Shown: one piece after another, positions 25,863 through 34,726 of the stretch
How the letters are laid out: every line of letters starts with the position of its first letter
Position numbering within the stretch: position 1 is the first letter of the stretch
DNA from: an uncultured bacterium
GTDB taxonomy: Bacteria > Bacillota > Clostridia > Lachnospirales > Lachnospiraceae
Reading direction: 5' to 3'
Length of the DNA stretch: 64,000 nucleotides
Assembly: GCA_947063875.1 (NCBI GenBank)
Contig: CAMSTY010000009.1
Coordinates: 16,309 to 80,308 of the forward strand
Program-made: the position numbers and the translations under genes
Notes under the pieces: generated by a model
Told to the model about the DNA's origin: nothing
Database searches by the model: none
Seen by the model: the letters and a program-made list of their open reading frames with translations, nothing else

Positions 25863-27270
25863 TGCGCAGCCCAATAAAAGCATATTGTTTTTCACCTATC
25901 TGATCGCCGGGGTATTTGCGTGTATGATCGGCTATTTTGGCTATTTCCTGCAGTTTCGGGGAGAGAATGTGATCAACAATTCCTATAATGCGCGCCTGGA
26001 CCGTTTTGCGGACCGGATTGTCCGAGGGGAACTTTTGAGCAATGACGGCCGCGTGCTGGCGAGGACGGACACCGGAGAGGACGGGACGGAACGGAGGGTC
26101 TATCCCTATGGAAGCCTGTTTGCCCATGGGATCGGATATTCGGATCATGGGAAAACGGGGCTGGAATCCCTGGCGAACTTTTATTTGCTGACATCGCATA
26201 TCAATCTGGCGGAGAGAACGTTCAATGAACTTTCCAATGTGAAAAATATCGGCGACAATGTGATTACCACCCTGGATGTGGATTTGCAGCAGGCAGCGTC
26301 AGACGCTCTGGGGGAACGGCGTGGCGCGGTGGTGGTGATGGAGCCGGATACCGGCAAGGTGCTGGCCGTGGTGTCCAAGCCGGGTTTTGATCCCAACACC
26401 TTAGACAGCGACTGGGATGCGCTGATATCCGGAGACAATACAAATGCACAGCTGCTGAACCGTGCTTTTCAGGGACTGTATCCGCCAGGGTCTACTTTTA
26501 AAATCATTATTATGCTGGAGTATATCCGGGAGAATCCGGATACCTGGCGGGATTTCACGTTTGACTGTGACGGCTTGTACGAGCAGGGCGAGTATACCAT
26601 TTCCTGCTATCACGGCAATGCTCACGGACATCAGAACCTGGAACAGGCTTTTGCCAATTCCTGTAATGGGGCGTTTGCCGCCCTGGGGCTTCAGATGAGT
26701 CCGGGGGGTGTGCATGACCTGGCGGAACAGCTTTTGTTTAACGGGGAACTGCCGCTGTCCCTTGCTTACAGCAAAAGTTCGTTTACGATGAATGAGGGGG
26801 CGGATACCTGGGAGATTCTGCAGACTTCCATCGGGCAGGGGAACACTCAGATGACGCCGGTCCACAATGCCATGCTTACGGCGGCGATTGCCAATGGCGG
26901 CGTGCTGATGAAACCTTATCTGGTGGAACGGGTGGAAAATGCTGCCGGCGAGGAGATCAAACGGTTTTTGCCGGAGGCCTATGGAAACCTTCTGACAGCA
27001 GCGGAGGCGGATACTTTGGCAGAATTGATGCGCCGGGTGGTGACGGAAGGAACCGGCTCCGCGGTGAGGACAGATGCTTATGAGGTGGCGGGAAAGACCG
27101 GTTCCGCCGAGTTTGAGTACGGAAGGGAGACCCATGCCTGGTTTACTGGCTTTGCACCGGCAGAAGACCCGCAGATCGTGGTCACGGTTGTGGTGGAAGA
27201 GGCAGGTTCCGGCGGGCAGGTTGCGGCGCCCGTGGCCAGGAGTATTTTTGATACGTATTTTGCCAGGTGA
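25843..27270 (+). CDS. Class B penicillin-binding protein (PbpA/FtsI-like transpeptidase)
   Basis: About 475 residues. One N-terminal transmembrane anchor (ILFFTYLIAGVFACMIGYFG) and a short pedestal domain precede a transpeptidase domain with the active-site motifs GSTFK (SxxK), SCN (SxN) and KTGSA (KTG). It is shorter than usual FtsI/PBP2, like the PbpA group encoded beside SEDS proteins. The start is uncertain: ATG 25843 follows AGGAGG by only 3 nt, while ATGs at 25828 and 25831 are alternatives. It crosslinks the glycan made by the SEDS partner upstream. Confidence 0.9.
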   Translation: MKKARPDAQPNKSILFFTYLIAGVFACMIGYFGYFLQFRGENVINNSYNARLDRFADRIVRGELLSNDGRVLARTDTGEDGTERRVYPYGSLFAHGIGYSDHGKTGLESLANFYLLTSHINLAERTFNELSNVKNIGDNVITTLDVDLQQAASDALGERRGAVVVMEPDTGKVLAVVSKPGFDPNTLDSDWDALISGDNTNAQLLNRAFQGLYPPGSTFKIIIMLEYIRENPDTWRDFTFDCDGLYEQGEYTISCYHGNAHGHQNLEQAFANSCNGAFAALGLQMSPGGVHDLAEQLLFNGELPLSLAYSKSSFTMNEGADTWEILQTSIGQGNTQMTPVHNAMLTAAIANGGVLMKPYLVERVENAAGEEIKRFLPEAYGNLLTAAEADTLAELMRRVVTEGTGSAVRTDAYEVAGKTGSAEFEYGRETHAWFTGFAPAEDPQIVVTVVVEEAGSGGQVAAPVARSIFDTYFAR

Positions 27271-27278
27271 AGTTTTTC

Positions 27279-27307
27279 TTGCATCTTGTCAGGAAACGAG
27301 GTATACT
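27279..27307 (+). promoter_or_regulatory. Sigma-A promoter of the Nudix gene
   Basis: TTGCAT (27279-27284), 17-bp spacer, TATACT (27302-27307), about 65 bp before the gene. A weak hairpin (ACACC/GGTGT followed by T5) lies between promoter and gene. Confidence 0.7.
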
Positions 27308-27372
27308 AAAACCAGTCTTGTGACACACCACAATGGCGGTGTTTTTGCGCCGCTCATACAGGAGGGATTGCA

Positions 27373-27825
27373 GTGATTGAAGCAACGAGCTGTGGAGGTG
27401 TGGTTATATTTCGGGGCAAAATCCTGGTACTGTACAAGAACTACAAGAATAAGTATGAGGGCTGGGTATTGCCAAAAGGAACTGTAGAAGCGGGAGAGGA
27501 GTACAAAGAAACTGCGCTCCGGGAAGTAAAGGAGGAGACTGGTGTCAGTGCTTCTATCATCAAGTATATCGGAAAGAGTTCCTATTCTTTCAGTACTCCC
27601 CAGGATATGGTGGAAAAGGATGTACACTGGTATCTGATGATGGCGGACAGCTATTACAGCAAACCACAACGGGAGGAGCATTTTATAGATTCCGGCTATT
27701 ATAAGTTTTATGAAGCATACCATCTGCTGAAGTTTTCCAATGAGAAGCAGATACTGGAGAAAGCTTATAATGAATATCTGGATTTGAAAAAAGCGAACCT
27801 CTGGGGCAGCAAAAAGTATTTTTAA
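27373..27825 (+). CDS. Nudix hydrolase
   Basis: A 150-residue protein with a complete Nudix box, GTVEAGEEYKETALREVKEE followed by TGV, which binds metal and hydrolyses a nucleoside diphosphate linked to another moiety. It begins MIEATSCGGVVIF and has the LPKG motif just before the box, a pattern seen in Ap4A-type and related hydrolases. The start is GTG 27373 after AGGAGG. The C-terminus has a helical extension of about 50 residues. The substrate cannot be assigned. Confidence 0.88.
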   Translation: MIEATSCGGVVIFRGKILVLYKNYKNKYEGWVLPKGTVEAGEEYKETALREVKEETGVSASIIKYIGKSSYSFSTPQDMVEKDVHWYLMMADSYYSKPQREEHFIDSGYYKFYEAYHLLKFSNEKQILEKAYNEYLDLKKANLWGSKKYF

Positions 27826-27874
27826 TGGAAGAGGTAGGATTGACGAAAAACAAAACTTTCAAGGGAGAAGCGGT

Positions 27875-29251
27875 ATGAGTTTATTTTGGAAAAAAGAGGA
27901 GCCGATGGCGATCGAGGATGCCAAGCGGCTGGCGGCGGAGCAGGCGCTGATGGAGAATAAGAAGCAGAGTGACAGTAAGACCTGCTATAACCATCTGGAA
28001 GCTCAATTTCTGCTTGGGTATCATGGAGTGGTTCTGAAGGTGTACCTGGAAAACTTCAAGCGAATGAATGAACTGTTTGGGTTTGAGTACTGCGAGGAAC
28101 TGCTGGATAACATCCTGGATTATCTGGAACAGAAGACGCGGTGCAAGGTCTACCGTTATGTGGGCGTGGAGTTTATCATTATTTTGCGCGACCGTACGAT
28201 GGGAGAGGCTTCGCGGCTGGCGGAACAGCTGATTGACCGGTTTGAGTACAGCTGGACGGTAGATAATACGGACTGTCTGTGTTCGATCCGCCTGGGCCTG
28301 TGCGCTTATCCGGGTTATGCCACCAATGCGGGCGAGATGCTCAAATGCCTGGATCTGGCGGTGTCCCGTGCGGCAGAGATGGAAGGCAGCCAGTATGCCG
28401 TCTATGATATGAAGTTACATACCCGTTTCTTAAGAAGGCAGGCGATCACCCGCTATCTCTCCACGGCTTTTGCCAATGACGAGGTAGAGGTGCGTTACCG
28501 TCCGACCTATGACCTGAAAAAGGGGAAGTTCACCAGGGCAGAGTTTTACATGAGGATCTTTGTCAAGGATGTCGGTATGGTAGGAAGTTCGGAGTTTCTG
28601 ACGATTGCTGAGGATACGGGGCAGATTCGTACCGTAGAGTACTATGCGCTGGACCGGGTGGCTTCTACGATCCGGCAGCTGCTGGACCATGGCACGGAGT
28701 TTGAGTCGATCGCTATTGCGATTTCCCCGGTATTGCTTTTGCAGGGGGACTTCCTGGATGAGGTGGGGAGATTAGTCCGTACCTATGATATCCCGGCCGG
28801 CAAGCTTGCTATTGAGATTGACGAATATGCGGTCAGCATGGCTTATGTAAATGTTATGATCCTGATGCAGGAACTTGCTTCCTTGGGAGTGGAGATGATT
28901 CTGAATAATTTCGGTTCCGGATATTCCGGGTTGGCCCGGATTCTGGAACTTCCGGTTGATACGCTGAAGTTTGACAGGATGTTTGTGTGGCAGATGGAGA
29001 CGGACGCCCAGTCCATGCCGGTTATGGAAGGCCTGACCCAGATCGCCAAAAGGATAGGCAAAAAGCTGATTGCGGAAGGCGTGGAGACCCAGAATCAGAA
29101 GGACCTTCTGACAAAGTTCGGATGTAACATTCACCAGGGTTTTTATTATGCGCCGACATTGCCGGAGAAGGATCTGATTTCTGTGCTGAATACCTCATTG
29201 GATGATGCCAGAGGCCTGGTGGAGCACGAGAAGGAAGAGCTGAGAAAATAA
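27875..29251 (+). CDS. Degenerate GGDEF-EAL protein, probable catalytically inactive c-di-GMP effector
   Basis: A 458-residue cytoplasmic protein with no transmembrane segment. The GGDEF-like domain (about 45-180) has YVGVEF (residues 95-100) in place of the catalytic GGDEF loop. The EAL-like domain (about 195-445) has EFY instead of EAL (residue 223 onward), NNFGSGYS (344-351) instead of DDFGTGYS, but keeps LKFD (Lys365) and EGVET. Loss of the metal-binding Asp pair and of GGDEF argues against synthesis or hydrolysis of c-di-GMP; binding or protein-protein signalling remains possible. GAAGCGG precedes ATG 27875. Confidence 0.82.
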   Translation: MSLFWKKEEPMAIEDAKRLAAEQALMENKKQSDSKTCYNHLEAQFLLGYHGVVLKVYLENFKRMNELFGFEYCEELLDNILDYLEQKTRCKVYRYVGVEFIIILRDRTMGEASRLAEQLIDRFEYSWTVDNTDCLCSIRLGLCAYPGYATNAGEMLKCLDLAVSRAAEMEGSQYAVYDMKLHTRFLRRQAITRYLSTAFANDEVEVRYRPTYDLKKGKFTRAEFYMRIFVKDVGMVGSSEFLTIAEDTGQIRTVEYYALDRVASTIRQLLDHGTEFESIAIAISPVLLLQGDFLDEVGRLVRTYDIPAGKLAIEIDEYAVSMAYVNVMILMQELASLGVEMILNNFGSGYSGLARILELPVDTLKFDRMFVWQMETDAQSMPVMEGLTQIAKRIGKKLIAEGVETQNQKDLLTKFGCNIHQGFYYAPTLPEKDLISVLNTSLDDARGLVEHEKEELRK

Positions 29252-29376
29252 GACCAGAAGGTAAGATTGGAAAGCAGGGCCGAAAAGCAAAATCGGAAAA
29301 CAAGATCGGAAAGAGGTTGTCGAAAGCGGATTTGCCGCAAGCAGGCGTATGGGACAGATAACCGTATGAAACAGGA

Positions 29377-29415
29377 GAAAATCGGGGACACTGGTAGCGG
29401 TGTCCCTGATTTTTA
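29377..29415 (+). terminator. Rho-independent terminator after the GGDEF-EAL gene
   Basis: AAAATC-G-GGGACAC (from 29378) pairs with GTGTCCC-T-GATTTT (to about 29413). The stretch before it (29255-29340) holds loose purine-rich repeats of an AAGATCGGAAA type and no gene. Confidence 0.8.
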
Positions 29416-29517
29416 ATTTGAGCGTTATGGACGCGTTTTGACGGGAAATTCGGCAATTTTTCGGAACCGGAAGAAAGAAGATCAGAAGAAAAGCGGGAAA
29501 AGGAAGGAGAATGGGAT

Positions 29518-31047
29518 ATGAAAGTTTCCAATAAAGAAAGCAGGCGGGAGAATAGCGCCTACAGACAGTTAGAACGGCGCCTGGAACGTGCTATGGCGTT
29601 GCAGGCCGCTCTGACCTTGTTTGAGTGGGATAACGAGACGCTGGCGCCCAAACAGGCAGGGGAGTACACGGCAAAGGTTCAAGGGACGCTCTCGGAAGCA
29701 TATCAGGAAATCATGACGGGAAAAGAAGTGAGGGAACTGTTAGAGGCATGTAAGCGGGAAGCAGGGCTTACGGAGGCGGAAAGTGCGATTGTGCGTGAGG
29801 CGTCAGAGGAGCTGGATAAGCTGGAGAAAATTCCGCCCAGAGAATATCGGGCCTATCAGGAATTGGCGGCGAGGTCGGCACGGGTATGGTCAGAAGCGAA
29901 GGAAAAGCAGGATTTTGAGACATTTGCCCCGACCTTGAAGGAGATCATTTCCTACCAAAAGAAATTTGCGGCATACCAGGCAAAAGAGGGACAGAAATTA
30001 TACGATGTGATGCTGGATAATTATGAAAAAGGCTTCTCCATGGAAAAGCTGGATGAATTTTTCGGACTTTTGAAGGAAGAACTGGTGCCGTTTTTAAAGA
30101 AGGTCACAAATAGCGGTGTGGAGATCCGGGATGATTTCCTGACAGGGGATTATCCGGCAAAAAAACAGAGGGAACTGGCGGAATACCTGGCGGAGTATGT
30201 GGGATTTGATTTCCGGAGAGGGGTACTGGCAGAAAGCGCCCATCCGTTCACCACCAACCTGCACAATCATGATGTACGGCTTACCACACATTATAAAGAG
30301 CAGGTGGACAGTTCCCTGTTTTCCGTGATTCATGAGGCCGGACACGGGATTTATGAACTGGATATCGAGGATGAACTGACACAGACGCTGATTGGGCAGG
30401 GGGCCTCTATGGGAATGCATGAGTCGCAATCCCGTTTTTTTGAGAACATAATCGGAAGGAATGGGGCATTCTGGACGCCGGTGTATAAAAAGCTGCAGGA
30501 ATTGTTTCCGGAACAGTTGGAAAAGGTCAGCCGGGAAGATTTTGTACGGGCGGTCAATAAGGTACAGCCAGGCCTGATCCGGACAGAGGCGGATGAACTG
30601 ACTTACAGCCTTCACGTGCTGGTTCGGTATGAACTGGAGAAGATGCTGATTGAGGAAGACCTGGATGTGGAAAAGCTGCCAAAGCTGTGGGCGGATAAAT
30701 ATGAGGAATATCTGGGAGTAAGGCCGCAAAATCCGGCAGAAGGGGTATTGCAGGACATCCACTGGGCGCAGGGGTCTTTCGGATACTTCCCGTCCTACGC
30801 GCTGGGAAGTGCATTTGCGGCTCAGATGTACCACTATATGAAGGAAAATATTGATTTTGACGGTTTGCTGCAAAAGGGGCAGATCGAGGTGATCCGGGAA
30901 GCGCTGAGAAGGCACATTCACAGGTTCGGAAAAATGAGAGAGAGCAGAAGGCTTTTGCAGGATATGACCGGAGAGGATTTCAAGCCGCAGTATTATGTGC
31001 AATATCTGAAGGAAAAGTATGGGGAACTGTATCAGATACAGGAGTAA
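29518..31047 (+). CDS. Carboxypeptidase Taq family (M32) metallopeptidase
   Basis: A 509-residue zinc carboxypeptidase. The HEAGH motif (within SVIHEAGHGIYEL, near residue 272) supplies two zinc ligands and the catalytic Glu. The family's HPF, MHESQSRFFEN (third ligand region) and DELTYSLHVLVRYELE blocks are all present. It would remove C-terminal residues from peptides in the cytoplasm; no signal peptide is seen. AGGAAGGAGA lies 7 nt before ATG 29518. It is the only gene between a terminator and the S8 peptidase gene. Confidence 0.93.
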   Translation: MKVSNKESRRENSAYRQLERRLERAMALQAALTLFEWDNETLAPKQAGEYTAKVQGTLSEAYQEIMTGKEVRELLEACKREAGLTEAESAIVREASEELDKLEKIPPREYRAYQELAARSARVWSEAKEKQDFETFAPTLKEIISYQKKFAAYQAKEGQKLYDVMLDNYEKGFSMEKLDEFFGLLKEELVPFLKKVTNSGVEIRDDFLTGDYPAKKQRELAEYLAEYVGFDFRRGVLAESAHPFTTNLHNHDVRLTTHYKEQVDSSLFSVIHEAGHGIYELDIEDELTQTLIGQGASMGMHESQSRFFENIIGRNGAFWTPVYKKLQELFPEQLEKVSREDFVRAVNKVQPGLIRTEADELTYSLHVLVRYELEKMLIEEDLDVEKLPKLWADKYEEYLGVRPQNPAEGVLQDIHWAQGSFGYFPSYALGSAFAAQMYHYMKENIDFDGLLQKGQIEVIREALRRHIHRFGKMRESRRLLQDMTGEDFKPQYYVQYLKEKYGELYQIQE

Positions 31048-31140
31048 ATGGGAAGGAAAATGAGAAATGCCTTGATTAGAATTTTCCGGAGGGGAGGAAT
31101 CATATAATGATAGGGATATCAGAGACCGGGAGAGTACGAT

Positions 31141-32934
31141 ATGCCAAATCAGAAGCTGGAAAATCTTTTAAATCTGTCGCTGGAGGTGTCGCCCCAGGAA
31201 CGCGCGCGTTCGCAGGAACTGGAGACCGGATACCGGCCGGATGAGAGGGCGTGGGAATTGATTGTAAAATATTCGGGGAGCCTGGATGCGGTGCGGGAAA
31301 TGGGCGTACAGGTGGAGGAGATGAGGAATGAGTATGCGATTCTGGTAGTGCCGGAGAGCCTGATTGATCAGGTCAGTGCGTTGCCGCAGATCGAATACGT
31401 GGAGAAACCAAAGAGGTTGTTTTTTGCCGTAAATCAGGCAAAGGCAGCCTCTTGTATTAATATTCTCCAGGAACCGCCGCAGAACCTGACCGGACGGGGG
31501 ACACTGGTGGCGGTGCTGGATTCCGGGATTGACTATTTTCACGAGGATTTCCGCAATCGAAACGGAACGACACGGATATCGGCGTTGTGGGACCAGACTC
31601 TGGGCCGGATATTTACCAAGGAGGAGATAAATGAGGCGCTGGATACCGGAAGCCGGGGCGCGGCAAGGGAGTTGGTGCCCTCCACAGATGGCAGCGGACA
31701 TGGTACATCTGTGGCAGGGATAGCGGCAGGAAACGGACAGGAGTCCGAAGGCGCTTACCGCGGAGTCGCGTATGAAAGCGATCTTTTGGTGGTAAAGCTT
31801 GGCAATGCCAGAGAAGAAGGCTTTCCGCGGACAACAGAACTGATGCGGGCAGTGGATTTTGTGGTGGGACGGGCGGTGGATATGGGAATGCCGCTGGCGG
31901 TCAATATCAGCTTTGGCAATACCTATGGCTCCCATGACGGGACGGGGCTTCTGGAGACATTTCTGGATGATATCGGAAATTACGGGCGCACAACGATCGT
32001 GGTGGGAAGCGGAAATGAAGGAGCGGCAGCAGGACATTTGTCAGGAAATTTTCCTTATGTGAGAGGAAGGGCGGGACAGGGCAGCCTAAACGGAGGAAAT
32101 CTTGGCGGGAGCGGCTTGCAGCAGGGGATATCGGGAGCAGGAGACAAGGGGGAAGCAGTGGCGGAACTTTCTGTGGCGCCCTATGAATCAGGGGTAAGCG
32201 TCCAGCTCTGGAAGGCCTATTCGGATCAGTTTACCGTCAGCCTGCAGACACCATCCGGGGAGACGCTGGGTCCTTTGTCGGAACAGCTGGGGCCGGTGCG
32301 GTTTCGTTACCGGAGGACACAGGTGCTGGTGTATTATGGAAAGCCAGGCCCTTTCAGCGCGGCGCAGGAGATTTATTTTGATTTTGTGCCGGACGAGGGC
32401 AATTATGTGGAAAGCGGAATCTGGACTTTCCGTCTGCAGCCGCAGAAGATTATACAGGGCCGCTATGATTTCTGGCTTCCGTCCTCGGCGGTATTGAATC
32501 TTTCTACGCGTTTTCTGGGATCGACACCAGACACGACGCTGACGATTCCGTCCTCGGCGGCAAAGGTAATTACAGTAGGGGCGTATAACAGCGTTACCAA
32601 TGCTTATGCCGATTTTTCCGGAAGAGGATTTACCCGGCTGACGGATCAGGTGAAACCAGATCTGTGTGCGCCCGGAGTAGGGCTGATGGCTCCCGGGAAT
32701 GGGGGCGGATACCGGTCCGTGACGGGCACCTCCTTCGCCACGCCGGTGGTGGCGGGCAGCACGGCGCTTCTGATGCAGTGGGGGATCGTCAATGGGAATG
32801 ACCCGTTTTTGTATGGGGAGAAGGTGAAGGCTTATTTGAGGAGAGGGGCGAGGCAGCTGCCGGGGTTTTCGGAGTGGCCGAATGCGGAGATGGGGTGGGG
32901 GGCGTTGTGTGTGAGGGATAGTATACCTATATAA
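31141..32934 (+). CDS. S8 family (subtilisin-like) serine peptidase, 3' end rebuilt by island insertion
   Basis: A 597-residue subtilase of the Clostridia Csp-like type without a signal peptide. Catalytic triad: Asp127 in AVLDSGIDY, His187 in DGSGHGTSVAG, Ser531 in GTSFATPVVAG. A jelly-roll-like insertion lies between His and Ser, as in this group. The final residues GWGALCVRDS lie inside a 31-bp direct repeat; the last three codons (IPI) come from the inserted island. The displaced original tail (LPG, stop) is found at 41557-41598. The enzyme is therefore probably intact. Natural substrates are unknown. Confidence 0.93.
   Translation: MPNQKLENLLNLSLEVSPQERARSQELETGYRPDERAWELIVKYSGSLDAVREMGVQVEEMRNEYAILVVPESLIDQVSALPQIEYVEKPKRLFFAVNQAKAASCINILQEPPQNLTGRGTLVAVLDSGIDYFHEDFRNRNGTTRISALWDQTLGRIFTKEEINEALDTGSRGAARELVPSTDGSGHGTSVAGIAAGNGQESEGAYRGVAYESDLLVVKLGNAREEGFPRTTELMRAVDFVVGRAVDMGMPLAVNISFGNTYGSHDGTGLLETFLDDIGNYGRTTIVVGSGNEGAAAGHLSGNFPYVRGRAGQGSLNGGNLGGSGLQQGISGAGDKGEAVAELSVAPYESGVSVQLWKAYSDQFTVSLQTPSGETLGPLSEQLGPVRFRYRRTQVLVYYGKPGPFSAAQEIYFDFVPDEGNYVESGIWTFRLQPQKIIQGRYDFWLPSSAVLNLSTRFLGSTPDTTLTIPSSAAKVITVGAYNSVTNAYADFSGRGFTRLTDQVKPDLCAPGVGLMAPGNGGGYRSVTGTSFATPVVAGSTALLMQWGIVNGNDPFLYGEKVKAYLRRGARQLPGFSEWPNAEMGWGALCVRDSIPI
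32892..32922 (+). repeat. Left direct repeat (attL-like) of the island
   Basis: Thirty-one bases identical to 41556-41586, including GGGGTGGGGGGCG at the start and GAGGGATAGT at the end. In frame it encodes the peptidase C-terminal residues GWGALCVRDS. Confidence 0.9.
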
Positions 32935-33060
32935 TTGCTAAATTTAGAAAAATTCAGTATATAAAGGCGGCTTACTTATATTCTGTTATATATAATTAAA
33001 CAAGAAGGATGAAATTGTTTTATCTTAATGTTCCTTTTAAAAAGGACAAGAGGAAAAAGT

Positions 33061-33120
33061 TTGATAACAAGTTGTCAAAAATAGAAAAATTGTTATCAAA
33101 TTTAATTTTTAGTTATCAAA
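33061..33120. promoter_or_regulatory. Operator-like cluster upstream of the AlbA_2 gene
   Basis: TTGATAACAA (33061-33070) faces its complement TTGTTATCAA (33090-33099), and a third half-site GTTATCAAA follows at 33112-33120. The cluster is about 65 bp before the gene and could be an autoregulatory site. The rest of 32935-33183 is AT-rich and holds no gene. Confidence 0.5.
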
Positions 33121-33183
33121 TTTGTTGACTTCAGATATGCTGGAAGATATAATTAAAATATATTATCTGAAAGAGGGTTGATT

Positions 33184-34608
33184 ATGCAAGCAGAAGCATT
33201 GAAAAAATTGGTTTTTGATATACAGAAATTGAAAACAGAAAAACAGACAGTTGAATTAAAGTCAGCTGAAAAAGGTTGTCCAACCAGATTATATGATACA
33301 CTTTCTTCGTTTTCGAACCAAGATGAAGGCGGCGTTATTATTTTTGGCGTTGATGAAAATGATAAATATAAAATAAAAGGAGTTTATGATCCACAGGATT
33401 TACAGAAGAAGGTAACAGAGCAGTGCAAACAGATGGAACCAATGATAAGAGCTTTATTTACGGTCTGTGACATTGAAGATAAAGTGATTGTATCCGCTGA
33501 AATTCCGGGTGTAGATATTACGGAAAGACCAGTGTTTTATAAAGGCGTTGGTAGAATCAAAGGTTCTTATATTCGTGTTGGGGAGTCTGATGAGCCAATG
33601 AGTGAATATGAAGTATATAGTTATGAAGCTTTTCGTAAAAGAATTCGTGATGATATTCGTACAGTAGATGAAGCTAAATTACAGCTTTTGGACGAAAAGC
33701 GTTTAAATGACTATTTGACTATGGTAAAACAGGAGAGAAGAAATCTTTCGGAAAATGTATCGAATGAAGAAATTTTGGAATTGATGGCAGTTACGGCATG
33801 TAATGTTCCTACATTGGCTGGGATAATGACGTTTTCTAAATATCCTCAAACATACTTTCCCCAGCTCTGCATTACTGCAGTATGTTTGCCTGGAACGGAG
33901 ATGGGAACAGTAGGAGAAAGTGGAGAACGCTTCATTGATAACAAGCGGATTACAGGCGCAATACCAGATATGTTGGAAGAAGCAGTTGAATTTGTACGAA
34001 AGAATAGTCGAACTAAGACTATTATAGATGATAATGGGAAGAGAAAGGATAAACCGGAATATCCAATTAAAGCAGTTAGAGAAGCAATTTTAAATGCATT
34101 AGTGCATCGTGATTATAGTCTGCATACGGAAAACACACCGATTCGTATAGAGATGTATCGAGATCGTATGGAAGTTATCAATAGCGGTGGATTATATGGA
34201 AAGATTTCTATTGATGCGCTAGGGAAGGTACATCCAGAGACAAGAAATGCCGCACTTGCCAATATGTTAGAACTATTGAGAATTACTGAAAATCGTTATT
34301 CCGGAATTCCAACAATGCGATCAGAGTTTATTCAGGCAGGGCTGCCAGTGCCAATTTTTTCAGTTGTTCATGGAGAATTTAAAGTGGTTATGAAGAATGA
34401 CTGTTATAAAGAAAATACAACATCAGAAAAAGCGATTTTAGATTTCTGCTCAATACCTAGATCAAGGGCCGAATTAATTGAATTTACGGGTAAATCTCGT
34501 ACTTATACAATGATTAGTCTGGTGGCACCGCTTGTGAGTGCGGGTAAATTAAAAATGACATTACCAGATAAGCCTAAAAGCTCTAAGCAGAGGTATATAA
34601 AAGCATAA
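33184..34608 (+). CDS. AlbA_2 (Schlafen-type) domain protein with HATPase_c_4-like domain, putative regulator
   Basis: A 474-residue protein. The N-terminal AlbA_2-like domain (about 10-130) shows VELKSAEKGCP, TLSSFSNQDEGGVIIFGVDE. A central HATPase_c_4-like region (about 285-400) shows AVREAILNALVHRDYS and RMEVINSGGLYG. A C-terminal winged-helix-like segment (ILDFCSIPRSRAELIEFTG) ends the protein. These proteins are usually annotated as RecG-like helicases or transcriptional regulators and are common in islands; the exact function is not established. ATG 33184 follows AGAGGG by 6 nt. It is the first island gene, and lies 118 bp before the large protein gene. Confidence 0.75.
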   Translation: MQAEALKKLVFDIQKLKTEKQTVELKSAEKGCPTRLYDTLSSFSNQDEGGVIIFGVDENDKYKIKGVYDPQDLQKKVTEQCKQMEPMIRALFTVCDIEDKVIVSAEIPGVDITERPVFYKGVGRIKGSYIRVGESDEPMSEYEVYSYEAFRKRIRDDIRTVDEAKLQLLDEKRLNDYLTMVKQERRNLSENVSNEEILELMAVTACNVPTLAGIMTFSKYPQTYFPQLCITAVCLPGTEMGTVGESGERFIDNKRITGAIPDMLEEAVEFVRKNSRTKTIIDDNGKRKDKPEYPIKAVREAILNALVHRDYSLHTENTPIRIEMYRDRMEVINSGGLYGKISIDALGKVHPETRNAALANMLELLRITENRYSGIPTMRSEFIQAGLPVPIFSVVHGEFKVVMKNDCYKENTTSEKAILDFCSIPRSRAELIEFTGKSRTYTMISLVAPLVSAGKLKMTLPDKPKSSKQRYIKA

Positions 34609-34726
34609 TTAAAGAAGATAACAATGGACGTGGTTGAGAAAATCTTGTTGCAATTCCTATTATGGCAGTGGTAGTTCCCAAACAAGAAGAAAAGTAAAAA
34701 ATATATAGTTAGGAAAAAGGAGTTTT

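Noticed and set aside
24765..25895. Long minus-strand reading frame opposite the SEDS gene
   Set aside because: It lies fully opposite a well-supported membrane protein gene, has no ribosome binding site, and its translation is His/Gln-rich noise typical of antisense frames.
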